NCBI RefSeq assembly: GCF_958979055.1
Contig: NC_084887.1
Span: 36,930,620-36,994,619, forward strand
Direction: 5' to 3'
Source: Alnus glutinosa
Taxonomy: Eukaryota; Streptophyta; Magnoliopsida; Fagales; Betulaceae
Length of the DNA: 64,000 nucleotides
How positions within the stretch are numbered: the first letter of the stretch is position 1; every line of letters starts with the position of its first letter. Made by a program: the position numbers and the translations under genes. Below the pieces are notes generated by a model. The model saw only the letters and a list, made by a program, of their open reading frames with translations. It was not told the DNA's origin and searched no databases. Below are positions 1 through 12,200 of the stretch, piece after piece.

Positions 1-94
1 TCACTCGCTAGGGATCTAAATTTCATCTGATGTCTCCAAAGAGCCCACTAGTAGGTAAACCTTATTCTCTAAACCACCTTGGTTTAGTGTCTGA

Positions 95-1991
95 TTAGAA
101 GAGAGAAAGCAGATACGCTCCAAATTTTTCTTTGGCATCTTTGTCAAGGGCATCATCTCCCAGAAACATGTGTACGTAGGCCCTGCACAGAAGTTCACCC
201 TCAGCCTGGCTCACTACTTCACCCAGCACTGCACCCATCAAACACAGTTTTTTCATTTCATTAATTCTCTAAATAGTGAATATACGGCACAAGTAAAAAT
301 AAAGTTTCCCAACTTTACTCGTACCTTTTGTTTGGATAATATATCCTGGAAGCAGAAAAATCTCCATCACAGAACCGGGTGGTAGCTTAATGCTGCTGGA
401 TGCTTGACCCAGGACCCTGTCATCAACAGAAAAAAAAAATAAAAAAAAAAAAGAGTCAAGCTTTCAGGTAAAGTTTTTCTGGTTTTCTCCTCGGAATACA
501 TGACACTGATAGGAAAGGACTGTGCTAGTTACTTGTCTGCGAGCTCCTTATTCTTGTTGTCACCATCTAGTTTTTTTATGGATGCTACAAGATGATCATC
601 ACGGTTCTTTTTAAGCATACTCATGTTAAGGCCAGGATATACCATCACCAATCTCACCACCAAGCCGACATCACTGTCGATTACCAACTGGTACATTTCC
701 TCTGTGGGTTTTGCTGGGGCTTTCCCAATCTTTGACTTCAGAAGATCCTTCAGTTTCTCACTATCTGCATATATCCCTGCAAATTGAAGAATGGCACGGC
801 TTATGACCTTGTAAACGATTTCTGAGTAGAGGCAACTTGTAACGATCTAGAAAAAAGAGTTAGCTTGATCTGCTCTATCACTCCAAAAGGACTAGTTAAT
901 TTGAAATTTTTCTAGAATTCCTTATAAAACCCAGTTTCACCTAATAACTAGACAATGTGAGACTTAACACTCATGACTATCTTTATAAATCACCCACTCT
1001 CGGTGGGCTATTCCTCTTCCCAATATGGGACTGGAGTGTTATAAATTTTCCCTCTTAAACTCCTGACATCCTCGTCAGGGTAATGTCATGCAGCGCTCCA
1101 GTATCACATAGCCTGGCGTTACTAGGTGATTCTGTGACCATTTGTAGCAACCCAAGAAAAAACATTAGTCACATTTACGCTATCACCCAAAAATAAGTAA
1201 TCAATTTGGAGTTATTCTTAGAATTTCTTATAAAGCTCAATTTCACCTAATAACTAAGTAATATGAGACTTAGCACTTATGAACATCTTTATAAATCACC
1301 CACTCTATGTGGGCTACTTGTCTTCCCAATATGAGATCGAGGTGTTACACAAGTACTATTCAAAATAAAATTGTTCTCTATGGAATTTGGTGAAGTTCTA
1401 AAGAAAAAATATGCTCAGGAAAAAGTTTTGGCATCTTGCCATCTTACGGACTGGAACTTTGTTTTGTGTGAGATCCATTATTCAAATTGTTATGACATCC
1501 AAGTAAGTTGCTTTCCATATTGAAAATCAGGGGCTCACGCAAATGATGCATTACTTACACTGCTACAGGTTTTGACATATCTGTGTAAGTAGATGAATTA
1601 TGGTGCCTGAATTTGTCCTGCCTCCATTGAAAAAATCAAGAAAGATTGGAGGAGAATTCAAGTTATTTTCTCACTAGAGGCAATCTCCACCGCTTATTTT
1701 TATACGGAAGATTTCCAGTAAATTTTTTATTGGAAGCAAGCCAAACTCTACTAGACTAAAACACAAGCTGCATGTGAAATAAGTGAGGTTTTGATAGAAA
1801 AAATAAATACCAAAGCCATAAATCTTGAGATTCATGCCAAGAGCACGCTTCCTCCTCAAGCCAGCACAACCCAACTGCTTCCCATCATCTAGTTTAACCT
1901 GAAAGGAAATCCCACTCTTGGGTTCAACCTCAACTACTCTCTTCTCTTCTGTAACTTTCTCATTCTTAGCAGCAAGGCATTGGGTTGCCAT
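95..1991 (-). CDS. Chalcone-isomerase-fold protein, copy 1 (fatty-acid-binding/CHI-like)
   Basis: Four exons on the minus strand: 1991-1811, 776-533, 416-325 and 228-95 (651 nt, 216 aa). All introns are GT-AG and every phase joins correctly. The protein opens MATQCLAAKNEK and then runs through the CHI-fold segments GISFQVKLDDGKQL, KIYGFGIYADSEKLKDLL, VIDSDVGLVVRLV, LPGYIIQTK and GEVVSQAEGELLCRAYVHMFLGDD, ending LLSLF. This resembles the plant CHI-like/fatty-acid-binding branch. I see no classic bifunctional-CHI active-site context, so a lipid-binding or helper role is more likely than flavanone cyclisation, but that is inference. No clear transit peptide is visible. Intron 1 holds a TRIM element also present in copy 2 (21598-23457). 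Copy 1 lacks eight N-terminal residues (AEPKDEVA) found in copy 2. The 3' flank continues to base 1, so the duplicated block extends beyond the window. Confidence 0.88.
839..1349 (-). mobile_element. TRIM retrotransposon fossil in CHI-like copy 1 intron 1
   Basis: Non-coding miniature LTR element in minus orientation. It has two related LTRs of about 170-200 bp, each opening with a TGTTAYA-type end near GTGTTACA/GTGTTATA. A primer-binding-like site matching the initiator-Met tRNA pattern (degenerate TGGTATCAGAG) follows one LTR, and a purine-rich tract precedes the other. The internal region is about 100 bp. The same element sits at the same place in copy 2 (22313-22791), so it inserted before the gene duplicated. 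Confidence 0.7.
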
Positions 1992-2069
1992 TCTCTAATT
2001 AAGCAGATTGTATAAAGAAACTAGGAAAAAAGAGAGTGCTTGTGGTTGCAACACGAAGACACTGAAGAC

Positions 2070-2077
2070 TTTATATA
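2070..2077 (-). promoter_or_regulatory. TATA box of CHI-like copy 1
   Basis: Minus-strand TATATAAA lies about 80 bp upstream of the ATG, a normal plant spacing. The same box recurs in the tandem copies upstream (near 3297) and in copy 2 (23533-23540). Confidence 0.6.
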
Positions 2078-2224
2078 GGGAGAAGGCAGTGAGGGTATGA
2101 TGAGGAGCACTAAATTAGTATGGAAGATGATGGATTGGTAGGCGTAGAAATTTATCTCATTAATTGGCCTCCCTCGACATGAATGCAAAGCCGGCTCATT
2201 TTAATTTTTATATAATAATATATT

Positions 2225-2898
2225 GGGAAAAGTACTTATATTCCGTTCAAACTATTACTCAATTATCAATGTATCTTTCAAATTACTAATTGTATTAATG
2301 TACCCTTTCAAACTACCAAAAAATGTCAATGTCCATCCTAAGACCAACAAAAAGACAAAAATGACCCTAAATTTTTTTGAGTAAGACAAAAATGTCCTTA
2401 TAAATTTTTAAAAAATAACTACAACTAAAAAATTAAAAATTAAAAAAAAAATGTAAAAAAAAAAAAGAACGATTTTTTAAAAAACAAAAACAAAAACAAA
2501 AATTAAAAAATAGCTGAAAAATATAAAAACAATTTTAAAAAAACGAAAAAGATAAAAGATAAACCAGTTTTTTTATTAAATTAAAAAACAAATAAAAAAT
2601 ATTTTTTTTAAAAAAAAATAACAAATGAAAAAATAACTGAAAATTATATAAATAATTTTTTTAAAAAAAAGAAAAACAAGTTTTAAATTTTTTTTTTTGT
2701 ATAAATTTTTGTTATTTTATATTTTGAAATAATTTTTTTAGTTTTTATTTTATTTTAATAATTTTATGAATGGTGTTTTTGTCATTAGGGGGACATTAAC
2801 ATTTTTTGGTAGTTTAGGGGGGGGCATTGACACAATTAGTAGTTGGGGGGACATTGACAATGTGGTAGTAGTTTGAGGGGGTTATGTGTATTTTTCCC
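2225..2898. mobile_element. Mutator-type MITE with long terminal inverted repeats, copy A
   Basis: A 674-bp non-coding element that opens GGGAAAAGTAC and closes in the inverted complement (…TTTTTCCC). Over 100 bp at each end are inverted copies of each other, and the core is A/T-rich. A perfect 9-bp target duplication TAATATATT flanks it (2216-2224 and 2899-2907), typical of Mutator. The unfilled site is visible at about 3435-3450 and about 23680-23695. A second family member lies at 26962-27764. Confidence 0.88.
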
Positions 2899-2937
2899 TA
2901 ATATATTAGATATTAATATATTACTCTCAATAAATAA

Positions 2938-3219
2938 TGTTAAAGTATTAATTAAGTGATTAACTATTCCTATCAGCTAAAGTTTTTGGGACAAATGGTG
3001 ATTTAACATGGTATTAGAGCCAAGTTCATTGGACGATGATGGGCGTTTCCCTTCCGATGTTGAACACGTGTTTGGTCAAAATTGTCACACGTGAAGGGGC
3101 GTATTAAAGTGTCCAATATCGCCAAGAGATACATGACCTTAATACTTCATAAGACATGGTGTTTTATCCTCTCTCAAGGCATCTTTTGAGAGTGTTAATG
3201 AGCCTATGGACTTTTCACA
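2938..3219 (+). mobile_element. TRIM-like LTR fossil, tandem unit 1
   Basis: A first LTR-like block starts TGTTAAAG (2938) and ends TTTAACA (3008). It is followed at once by a TGGTATTAGAGCCA primer-binding site, a stretch of about 90 bp and a purine tract (GTGAAGGGGCG). A second LTR-like block follows, ending TTTTCACA before TGGTATCAGA. No coding capacity. Confidence 0.6.
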
Positions 3220-3478
3220 TGGTATCAGAACTACAGGTTTCTTGCGATGGTATTAATGAGTACTTGGTTGCAACACGAAGACACTAAAGACTTTATATAG
3301 GGAAAAGGCAGTGAGGGTAGGATGAGGAGCACTAAATTAGTACCAGGAAGATGGTGGATTGGTAGGTGTCGAAATTTATCTCATTAATTGGCCTACCTCG
3401 ACATGAATGCAAAGTCGGCTCATTTTAATTTTTATATAATAATAGATTAGATATTAATATATTATTCTTAATAAATAA

Positions 3479-3766
3479 TGTTAAAGTGTTGATTAAGTAA
3501 TTAAATTTACATCTTTCTATTAGCTTAAGCTTTTAAGACAAGTGGTAATTTAACATGGTATCAGAGCCAAGTTCCTTGGACGATGATGGGCATTTTCCTT
3601 CTGATGTTGAACATGTGTTTGGCCAAAGTTGTCACACGTGAAGGGGCGTGTTAAAGTGTCTCACATTGTCAAGAGATACATAACCTTGATACTTTATAAG
3701 ACACGGTGTCTCTTCCTCTCTCAAAGCATCTTTTGACAGTGTCAATGGGCCCATAAACTTTTTACA
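3479..3766 (+). mobile_element. TRIM-like LTR fossil, tandem unit 2
   Basis: Same arrangement as 2938-3219: TGTTAAAG start, TTTAACA then TGGTATCAGAGCCAAG primer-binding site, purine tract, second LTR-like block. It moved with the tandem unit rather than inserting independently. Confidence 0.6.
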
Positions 3767-3943
3767 TGATATCAAAGCTACAGGTTTCTTACGATGGTAT
3801 CAGTGAGTGCTTGTGGTTGCAACACGAGGACACTGAAGACTTTCTGTAGGGAGAGGGCATTGAGGATAGGATGAGGAGCACTTCATTAGTATCCAAGAAG
3901 ATAATGGATTGGTAGGTGTAGAAATTTATCTCATTAATTGGAG

Positions 3944-4359
3944 AGGCGATATACAGGGGACGGGGACGGGAAACCGTCCCCTTGCAGGCCCACATGAGGC
4001 GTTGACCGTCCAAGTTAACACCTCTGACTGATGGAATGAGAAAAAACGTGTAACTTTGGTAGTTGAATGCTTTATTTTGGTCAAGTTGGTAGTTCATGGG
4101 AGACTTTTTGCAAAAGTTGGTAATTCATAAGGGAAAAAGGTAATTACCCCAAATACTACTAATGAGTAATCTGGTAATAAATAACTAATTGTATGAGTAA
4201 ATTGTAGTTAGATTAAAAATGGGGTTAGATATTAATTAACAAAAGATATAATAAATATTAGGTGTGGCACTGCAGTAATTTTATAGAAAATAAAGCCTTA
4301 AAATAAAAGAGAATATTATCCAATGCCATGTCTCACTTTGTAGTGGGCTTGAGAGATAC
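3944..4359. other. Intergenic, no gene seen
   Basis: No coding signal found. It includes a short GC-rich inverted motif (about 3955-3982, built on GGGGACGG and CCGTCCCC), with a similar one near 31065-31085. Confidence 0.5.
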
Positions 4360-4627
4360 AAGGAGCTTGTTTGGTAAGTGATTGTGAATTAGAATATTTA
4401 TTTGAATAGTAGTAAGAAATGATTGATGTGATATAAAATTTGAGAATGTTTTTATAGAAAATTGAAAAAGTTTTGTTTTGTAGTGGGTTTTTTTGGTTGA
4501 ATAATAATAAAAAATTATTGATGTGATGTAAAAAGTGTAAAAAAATAAGAATGTTTTTGATTTGATATTTTTGGGAGAAGTAAAATGAAAATGAAAATTT
4601 TGTAAATGATTATCAAACAAGCTCCTT
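4360..4627. mobile_element. MITE with AAGGAGCTTGTTTG terminal inverted repeats
   Basis: The left end AAGGAGCTTGTTTGGTAA is matched by the inverted right end TTATCAAACAAGCTCCTT. The 268-bp AT-rich body has no coding capacity and contains internal repeats of a gattgatgtgatgtaaaa-type motif. No convincing target duplication was found, so the superfamily is open. Confidence 0.65.
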
Positions 4628-4661
4628 ATCTTTTGATATTAATAAAAGAAAATAAGAATAT

Positions 4662-5855
4662 GGACAACCGGATTTGCTGTTGTGGAGGGGAACCTCTACG
4701 GGTGTTTTTACGGTTCGTAGTGCGTACCATATGGAGGTAGAACGTCATGAGTCCATGATTGGGGAGAGCTCTTATCAAGGGGATCTACAGAAGTTATGGA
4801 ATCTGATTTGGGGGCTGAATGTACCTAATCCAGTTAAGATGTTCACTTGGAGAGCTTGTCACAATATTCTTCCCACACGATCGAATTTACAGAAGAAAGG
4901 TATTGCTCTCGATCCTTTATGTTTATTTTGTCAAACTGAGTTGGAAACGGTTCGCCATATTTTGTGGGATTGTCCCTCGGCTTCTGATGTTTGGGGGGCT
5001 TGTGATCGTAAAATTCAAAAAAGCAATGTGGGAGGTGATAATTTTTCAGATGTGGTCCAATATATGTTTGATCGATGTTCGCTTGAAGAAGTGGAATTGC
5101 ATGTTGAGGTTGCTCGTAGAATTTGGTTTCGACGCAATATTGTGGTTCATGGGGGTGAGTTCACCCATCCAAATTCTGTGATTCTTTTAGCCTCTACTTT
5201 TATTACTGATTTTCGAACAGCTATTATGAATTGTGAGCCTTTGGGGAATATAAGGACCGGGCAGGATATGAGAGTAGCAGGCTAGTGGCGACCTCCACCC
5301 CCTGGGGTGTTTAAATTAAACTGTGATGCAGCTTTAGACTCGAAGAAGCGAAAGATGGGTTTTGGGTTTCTTGTTAGGGATTCTAACGGGAAGGTGTTTG
5401 ATGCTGTCAGCTGTTCGGTGGATTCTTTTGGAGAGCCAGTGGTTGCTGAATCTATGGCTGCTCTAAGAGCAGCAGAATTTTGTAGGGACCGGGGTTTAGA
5501 TAATATCATTTTGGAAGGAGATTCTCTACAAGTGGTAAATGCTTTGACTCATCCGGATCCTTCATGGAAAATGCATGGTCAAATTGTGGAAGATATTAAG
5601 CATGTCCTTCGGTCGTGTCAGTTTTTGATGTTCTGTCATGTTAAGAGGGGGGGGGGGGGGGGGAATTCTGCTGCTCATCAGCTTGCACAGTTGGGGATCC
5701 AGAATGATCATGAACATGTTTGGGTAGACTGTTTCCCGGATTGTATTAGAAATATTGTTGTTTCGGAGTCTAGGACTCTGGTTGTATAGAGCTTTTGCTC
5801 TAGTTTGTTCTTTCTGTTCAGTTATATGAATCGAATCAGCATCTTTGTTTCAAAA
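4662..5855 (+). mobile_element. 5'-truncated plant LINE (L1-type), 3' end with zinc-binding and RNase H domains
   Basis: Only the 3' end of a LINE is left. Bases 4665-5282 encode the RT-linked zinc-binding region (SAYHMEVER, WGLNVPNPVKMFTWRACHN, LCLFCQTELETVRHILWDCP with the C-x2-C…H-x4-C pattern). An in-frame TAG at 5283-5285 separates it from the RNase H domain at 5286-5789, read in the same frame (FKLNCDAALDSKKRKMGFG, VAESMAALRAAEF, ILEGDSLQVVNAL, NSAAHQLAQLG). A run of 17 G at 5647-5663 sits in RNase H before NSAAH, where relatives usually have a charged loop. A 3' UTR and an A-tail of about 10 nt (to about 5860) follow. The reverse transcriptase core is missing, so this is a dead 5'-truncated insert. 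No clear target duplication. Confidence 0.88.
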
Positions 5856-5863
5856 AAAAAATT

Positions 5864-6110
5864 CCTTTTTTTTTTTTCCCTTTTTCTTTCTTTCTCCCTC
5901 TCCTTCACGCACACTCTCCCTCTTCTCCCTTTCTCCTTTCTTTTCCTTTCCTTTCCCTTTTCTTTCTCCTCTCCCTCCTCACTCTCAGGCGCATAAACAG
6001 TGTGGACCGAGAGAGATTCTGCCATGAAAAAAAAAAAAAAAAAAAAGAGATAGAAGGAGAAGAGAAAAGGAGGAAAGATTCCGGCCATGGGCTTTAGGAG
6101 GTAAAATCTT
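5864..6110. repeat. Pyrimidine-rich tract followed by purine-rich tract
   Basis: T/C-rich from 5864 to about 5985, then an A18-19 run and A/G-rich sequence to about 6075. It could be a plant 5' leader, since a GT donor-like GGTAAAATC follows at about 6099, but no downstream coding exon was found. Open frames across it are compositional. Confidence 0.5.
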
Positions 6111-9100
6111 TAGCTTTCTTTTGTAATTTCGTGTTACCCATTATGTATTAAGCACAAAAATCATGTGGGTCATTAGGGATTTTCCTAGATTCGAATTTTA
6201 GGTTATATGGGTATGAGTTTCGATTTTTGTGAGATTGTAGTTGAGTTTTTGAGTTGTTTGCTAAATGATTTCATCCATGGAGGCTAGAATGATACGGTTT
6301 GAAGCTTTTCTTTGTAGTTTCATTATACCCATTGGATTTGAAGCTTGAAATAAAATTGTTTTGTAGGAATTCTAATTGGGTCTGAAATTAGGGTTATGTA
6401 TGAGGGTTTTCATGGATTGCTAGCCGAATGGGTATTTGATTTGCTAGAATGGATTAGTTTTTGGATAATGTAGTTTTAGTTAGGTTGGCTTGTTATGGAT
6501 TGTTGGGTGATGTGGGTTTTTATGACTAAATGAGAAGTTGACTCTAATGTGTATGGTAGGATTTTAAAGTATTGGTTGGAGTAAAGTTTAGTTGATAATG
6601 ATATAGGAATAAATGGGTATTCCTATGTGATTTTGTAAAAATCTATTGGTATCTCACTTAGGAGTTAGGAGTTCATTTGAATATGGTTTGAGTTAATTTT
6701 GGGACTTTTGCTATGTCTTTGAGTTGATGTTTGATTTGTATGGTTTTTATGGGTATTTCCCTAAGCTAGGCCGAATGGATGATATATGTTATATTTGAGA
6801 GTTGATTCTCATTGAATATTGATAAATTGATGTTGGGCTTTGGTGGAAATTGAAATTATTAATATCTTGAGGTTAGTTTGCCTATGGGTTGCGGTTTGAA
6901 GTTTAGATTCGGCGATTCCTTGTATAGGCCAAATGTTGTTTGGATAGAGACTAAAGGTTATTGAATCTTCTTTGGAAAAGGACTGAGTATGTGTATGTGA
7001 AATTGGTGATTTTGGAAAGTGTTGTTGGTTGTATTGCCTATGGATGAGATCGGGTCCATTTCGCTTTAGATTATATTTCTTCAGTTTAGATTTAGTGTAG
7101 GAGCTAAGTTGGTTATAAACTAATAAGAGTTATTAAATTAGTATGCTATATAAGATTAAAGTCCTATAATCTAAACTACCTAGATGGTTAGTAATTAATA
7201 AAGAGTGAGTATTAAATATAGTGGTTAAGACAAGAAGAACAAAGAGTTTTAAATTACCCAAATAACATTAAGATGATAAGTATAAGTTAGTAAGCTTATA
7301 GAAACACATAAATAGGTTGCGATTTATTTTGTTACGCAATTAAATGATTAATGCACATATCCATGTATTATGGAATACCTAAGTGTATTGGGGTTGTGCT
7401 TGGCATTAATAAGCATCATATACATGTATGTCTATATATATATATATATATGGACCGAATACACTTATAAACAAACTACAAGACTTAATAGATAATAAGG
7501 TGACTAAGTACCTAATTCACCTATCCGTGTACACATGATATTTATGGGTATCATCAGATTAGGTTTAAGCATTGTATGTGTATATATATATATACACATA
7601 TACATGTATATGAGTTAAAAATATATTGTTAACTTAGTAAATAAGCAACATGCTATAAAAATGGTTAACATAGATAATGAGGTGCAACAATAATAAATAA
7701 GCTAGTAAAAAGAGTAAATATGTTTTATGTTAATAAACAAGATACAATAGGAACTAAGAACCAATGGTAAACCTAATAATAGTTTAAGGTGCCCAGCTAG
7801 GTTTAGAAGCGGAGAATGCGACGTGTGAGCACGCGGGTAGTAATTGTGTCATAGAGTATAAAGTTTAATAGCATAGTCTGACATCATAAGTGTTTGCAAG
7901 ATAGTGTCCGGATTGGAGACTTCAATTGGTTCTCCAATGTAGAGTCCAAGTGATTAGAATCAAGTGGAAGTTCGAGTCAAGAATCCAATGCAGTCAAGGT
8001 GAGTATTCTATTCACTGAGAAAACTACTTTTAAATATGTTATAGAAATGCAAATACTATATTGTTTTATATACTCGAACCAACTGTATGTTGACTATATG
8101 CTTTTGGAATGATTTGAGTAGTTTCCCATTATGTTCAAATATAACAATGATGTTTATGAAATTGATGCATGAATGAAAGGTGTTCGAATTGATTTAAAGG
8201 GTATGAATGTGTGCTGTGGTTGGGATTTAAATTACGTAAATGTTGATTGATGAATTGATGTGTTAAACTGTTTATGGAATCTTATTGAAAGCATGTGTTA
8301 AAGCATGATCATGGAATTGGAAAAGATATGTATTGTTTTAAGGCATGAAGCATGAGCATATAAACGCTGAACATGGAACGAAGTGAGGTTTACAACCCAC
8401 GGGAAACGGTAATCTCAAAGGGACAAGTTCTATGGGGGTGTGATTGCAAGCTTTCACTACCTCGGGGCAAGCCCCATACAATTCTCTACCTCAGGCCAAG
8501 CCCCATACAGTTCACTATCTCGAGGCAAGCCCCATACAGGAAAACTTGCATGAGCATGTATGGCATTGTTTTTATGAGTGATGTTTTTATACTATGAGTA
8601 ATTTTGTTAAACGTATTAGTATGCATAAGAGTCTCAATGGAAAAGAGCTTATGTATATTTCTATCGGATGGTTGCATGATTTAAATGCCATTGTTTTCCA
8701 ACTTAAGGTCTACGTGCATGTGAACGCCCTTGTGTGTATGTAAGCATAAGCCACTTAATCAAAAGTATTATAGTAGGTGAGAATGTATATAGTTGTTTCC
8801 AATAACGGAACTTCTATGTATAATCTCAGCTCCATAGTATGCTAAAATGTTTTGTATTAGTCGGTGTTTGCTATATCAGCTATGGAGGTTTTTCAAACAA
8901 AAGTTTATAAAATTAATAGCTGTTATAGTGTACGCAAGACTAAAAAAGAAAAAGTTGGTTCTTTGCGAAAACTCAGTCAGTTTAATATCACTGAGGTCTC
9001 GGTATTATGTACTGAGATGGTGAACTTATCATTTCACCTATACGGATGTGGCAAACCCCCACAACCACATCCGTATAGATGATGTTTCTTTGGCTGTAGG

Positions 9101-9230
9101 TACTCCGATATAGTTGATGGTCTTGTAGCAGTGTACTTGGAATGTTATCTCGCAGCGACGGGTCCTCATTGTTGGACCACGGGTGTCCATTATTTTATAG
9201 GTTTGGTATATGGCTTATGACGTGTAACAC
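6111..9230. other. 3.1 kb non-coding stretch, probably repeat-derived
   Basis: No open frame with family-like content. It has TA microsatellites at 7433-7451 and about 7581-7610. The segment about 7795-8010 reads like a transcribed leader ending in a strong donor (CAAGGTGAGT). It may be a decayed non-autonomous LTR derivative or a long non-coding locus; I cannot decide. Confidence 0.35.
8455..8540. repeat. Three-copy tandem repeat of about 29 bp
   Basis: Three diverged units built on CTACCTCGGGGCAAGCCCC plus ATACA, at 8455, 8484 and 8513. GC-rich against AT-rich surroundings. Function unknown. Confidence 0.75.
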
Positions 9231-12200
9231 CCCGTATTTTTTTAAATATGAATATTTATGAAAATAAATATTCATTTACTAAGGAACCTTTATTGTTTTA
9301 GTTTAATAAAAGTTCAAGCGGACCTTAAATTTTAGAATAATGAAAATAGGATCAAACGAACTCCGTTTTGGTTGATTCAAAATTCAGAACGCTTGTCTCG
9401 AAGTCTTTTAGCTACCCTCCGAATTTCATAATTTTTGAATTTCGTTAAAGATACGAAATCAGCCGTGCAAAATAATACCCCTGTTATGGACGAAAACTGA
9501 TTTCTAACAATTGTGGGCCCATTTTATTTCTTTATAAATTCAGTCCATGAATCTAGCACAGCCCATATAAAGCATTATACATCAGCCCACATGTTTTAAA
9601 AACCCAGCCAGCCTTCACCTTCACGAGATGCCCAACCCACATATACATGATAAACAGTTTACACGCCTTAATTTAATACAAAGAGGACCTCAGCATATGA
9701 CGTTGCCTTATCCCTTCGCTGTGGTCACCCAACGCCACGTGCAGCTCTCCCAATCTGCCATGTTTCATCACAACTTGCTGCCCAATTTGCAGCCCCAGCC
9801 ATTGGATGAGTATGATCCATGCAATCTCCACCATTGAAGCTAATATATATTGAGGTGCAGCCCTTTCGATCACTTGCACTTCTTCTTCACTGTTTCTCTA
9901 CAGAAACTGGAACTCCTCTCTCTCTCTGGTTCGTTCATTTCTGTACACAGCAGCAACTCTCTTCTCTCAATTTCCAGGAACAAAAAAATAGAAGTCTCCC
10001 CCTCACTCTCCTTCGGTCCACCGAGAAAAGAAGAAAATAGGTAGAAGCCACTCCCTCTTGCCTCTCTCTTTCACTGACTCTCTCTTTTTCTTGCTTGTGC
10101 ATTGGGTGGTGTAAGATAAAGATAAGAAGAAGAAACAAACAAGTAATGAGACGAACTAAGGGAAAAAGGAAGCAATAAAATAAAGAAAAGAAAGACAAGA
10201 AAAGGACCCACTTATTCTCTCTCTCGTAAGTCTTTTTTTTACTCACTTACTTTGCAAGAACAAGCTCTTCTCTCTACATTCAATAGATAAGGAAAGAAAA
10301 GTAATAAAAGACAAAAGAATAAGGACTTTTTTTTCTCTCCGTACGTGTGTCCCAAAATATATATATATATATATAATGAGTAAAAAATTGAATAAAAGGA
10401 AAAGAATAACAAAAAGCCTTTTCTACCTTTTACAAAATATACTACTTTAATTTTGGTAAGTTTATTATTTGGCTTTGTTTACCTATTTCAGGATTTTAAA
10501 GTTATTAGTATTTTAAATGCTTATGGTTTTATGAGTCTAAAAGTACTCCAATGTTTTTGTGTTTTATGTTGTTTATAAATAGAGAATTTTAAGTGGCGTA
10601 TTTAAATAATAAATCACGCTGTTGTGATGTCCGAGTTAAAAGAAATATTTTTACCAAAACGCTATTACGTCGCCCTAATATTTTAAAGTATTTTAGATGT
10701 TATTGATACTAATGCCGTTATTCTGTCCGAATTTTATAAGAATAAAATAAAGTTATTATTTTATTAATTTATTTTGATACATAAAACTCATTATTTATAT
10801 TTGGAGAGCTATTATGTTTATCTGTTATAAAAATAATATATGTGTGTTTAATTAATCGATGAAAGAAAATTAATAATAAGGAGAGGATACCTTAGTTTAA
10901 GTTTCAGGCTTCAAATCTCAGAATATTTCTCTAAAACTTCTTCTTGCAATTTATTTAGGTAGAAGGTAGCTAAAATACTGCTCAGAAGATATCAGGTAAG
11001 GGAAACACTATCTCAAAATCCCGGCAAAGTTTTAATAAAACTCTTTCAAAAGAAAAAGTCGAGAATTTTCTAAACTCTTTCAACTCTTTTAATATTACTT
11101 GTCTTTTTATATTACCATTATAAATATGCTCTTGTTATATCATGTGATTGAAATCTCATGTGATCATACTTGGTTTATTTTTGATACATATACACCATAT
11201 GAGTAAAGATGAAAATATCATAGTATGTGTTACATGTACACCATATGAGCAAAGGTTGATGATATCATAATATATGTGTTATATGTGCACCATATGAGCA
11301 AAGGTTAATGATTTCATAGTACATGTTTTATATGCACACAGTTTTACCCCCGCGGTACCATGTCATAGACGATCCGGATCATATATGTGTTACGTGTTAT
11401 GTGCTATGTGTTATGTGGGTAGCATGGCAACCACACGGAAGGACTAAAGTGTGGGCTACCGGCCGGGGAGGCCTTCACCTAGGGAAGTTTCCAACCCGGT
11501 ACGGCTCTCCCCTGTGACAACAGGATGGGCTCATAGTCGTCTTTCGAGACGAGCCAAACGTGCGCCGCTCATGGTTAATTAACGGATATTGGACCAAGGG
11601 TGGTTAAAACTTACACGTAGCATAAATAATTCATGCACCATTTTATATTTGATATAATTGTATGTCAATTTACTGTTTCTTTACTTGCTAAATTATTTGA
11701 ATTCTATTTAGAATTCCTGAAAAGAAAATTACACTATTATTGTTGTGTTTTCCTTACTGAGTTGTCGAACTCACCCCCTTTTTTCCCCAAATCTTTTCAG
11801 ATGACACTGTAGACCGGAGTCTTTTCGTTATGGATGGCATAGACCCTACCCCTACGAGCAATAGATCAATAAAGACCGGCCTAACTTTTGTATTGTGCAT
11901 ATTTATTTTGAATTTCTGAAAATATGATGTAATAACTAAAGAACTACTATATATGTATAATGAAATATAGCCATGCGCTATTCCTGAGAAATTGTGTACA
12001 TGTTTTAAATTATAGAGATGTTTTATAGCTCAAGTTCGCGTTCCCCTTATATCCCAAAACGGGGGCGTGGCATGACGCATGTGTCACTTATTCTTTGTAA
12101 GCCATTCTTGTTATGTAAATATTATGTTGATAAGACTTAAACAGATAGGTGTTAAATCCCTCTTGTTGTAATTACTTTGTGATAGATGTATATGATGTGA

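Larger units (their letters stand above)
2033..3943. repeat. Tandem promoter-bearing units upstream of CHI-like copy 1 (three, last partial)
   Basis: A unit starting at the gene leader (gtggttgcaacacgaagaca) recurs at about 2042, 3268 and 3812. Each unit carries the TATA region, the segment running to ataaataatgttaaag, and then LTR-like sequence ending in gatggtat. The unit is about 540 bp once the MITE at 2225-2898 is removed. The third unit stops near 3943. A single related unit lies upstream of copy 2 (23500-24060). Confidence 0.75.

Noticed and set aside
1674-1810. Extension of CHI-like exon 1 into the following open frame
   Set aside because: The FFYQNLTYF-type continuation is intron sequence; splicing at 1811 restores the conserved GFGIYADSEKL motif, and copy 2 behaves the same way.
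5822-6088. Open frames on both strands across the pyrimidine/purine tracts
   Set aside because: Low-complexity Ser/Leu/Phe or Arg/Lys/Glu strings caused by base composition.
8455-8540. CRISPR-like direct repeats
   Set aside because: Only three diverged units with no spacer variation, in a plant nuclear sequence.
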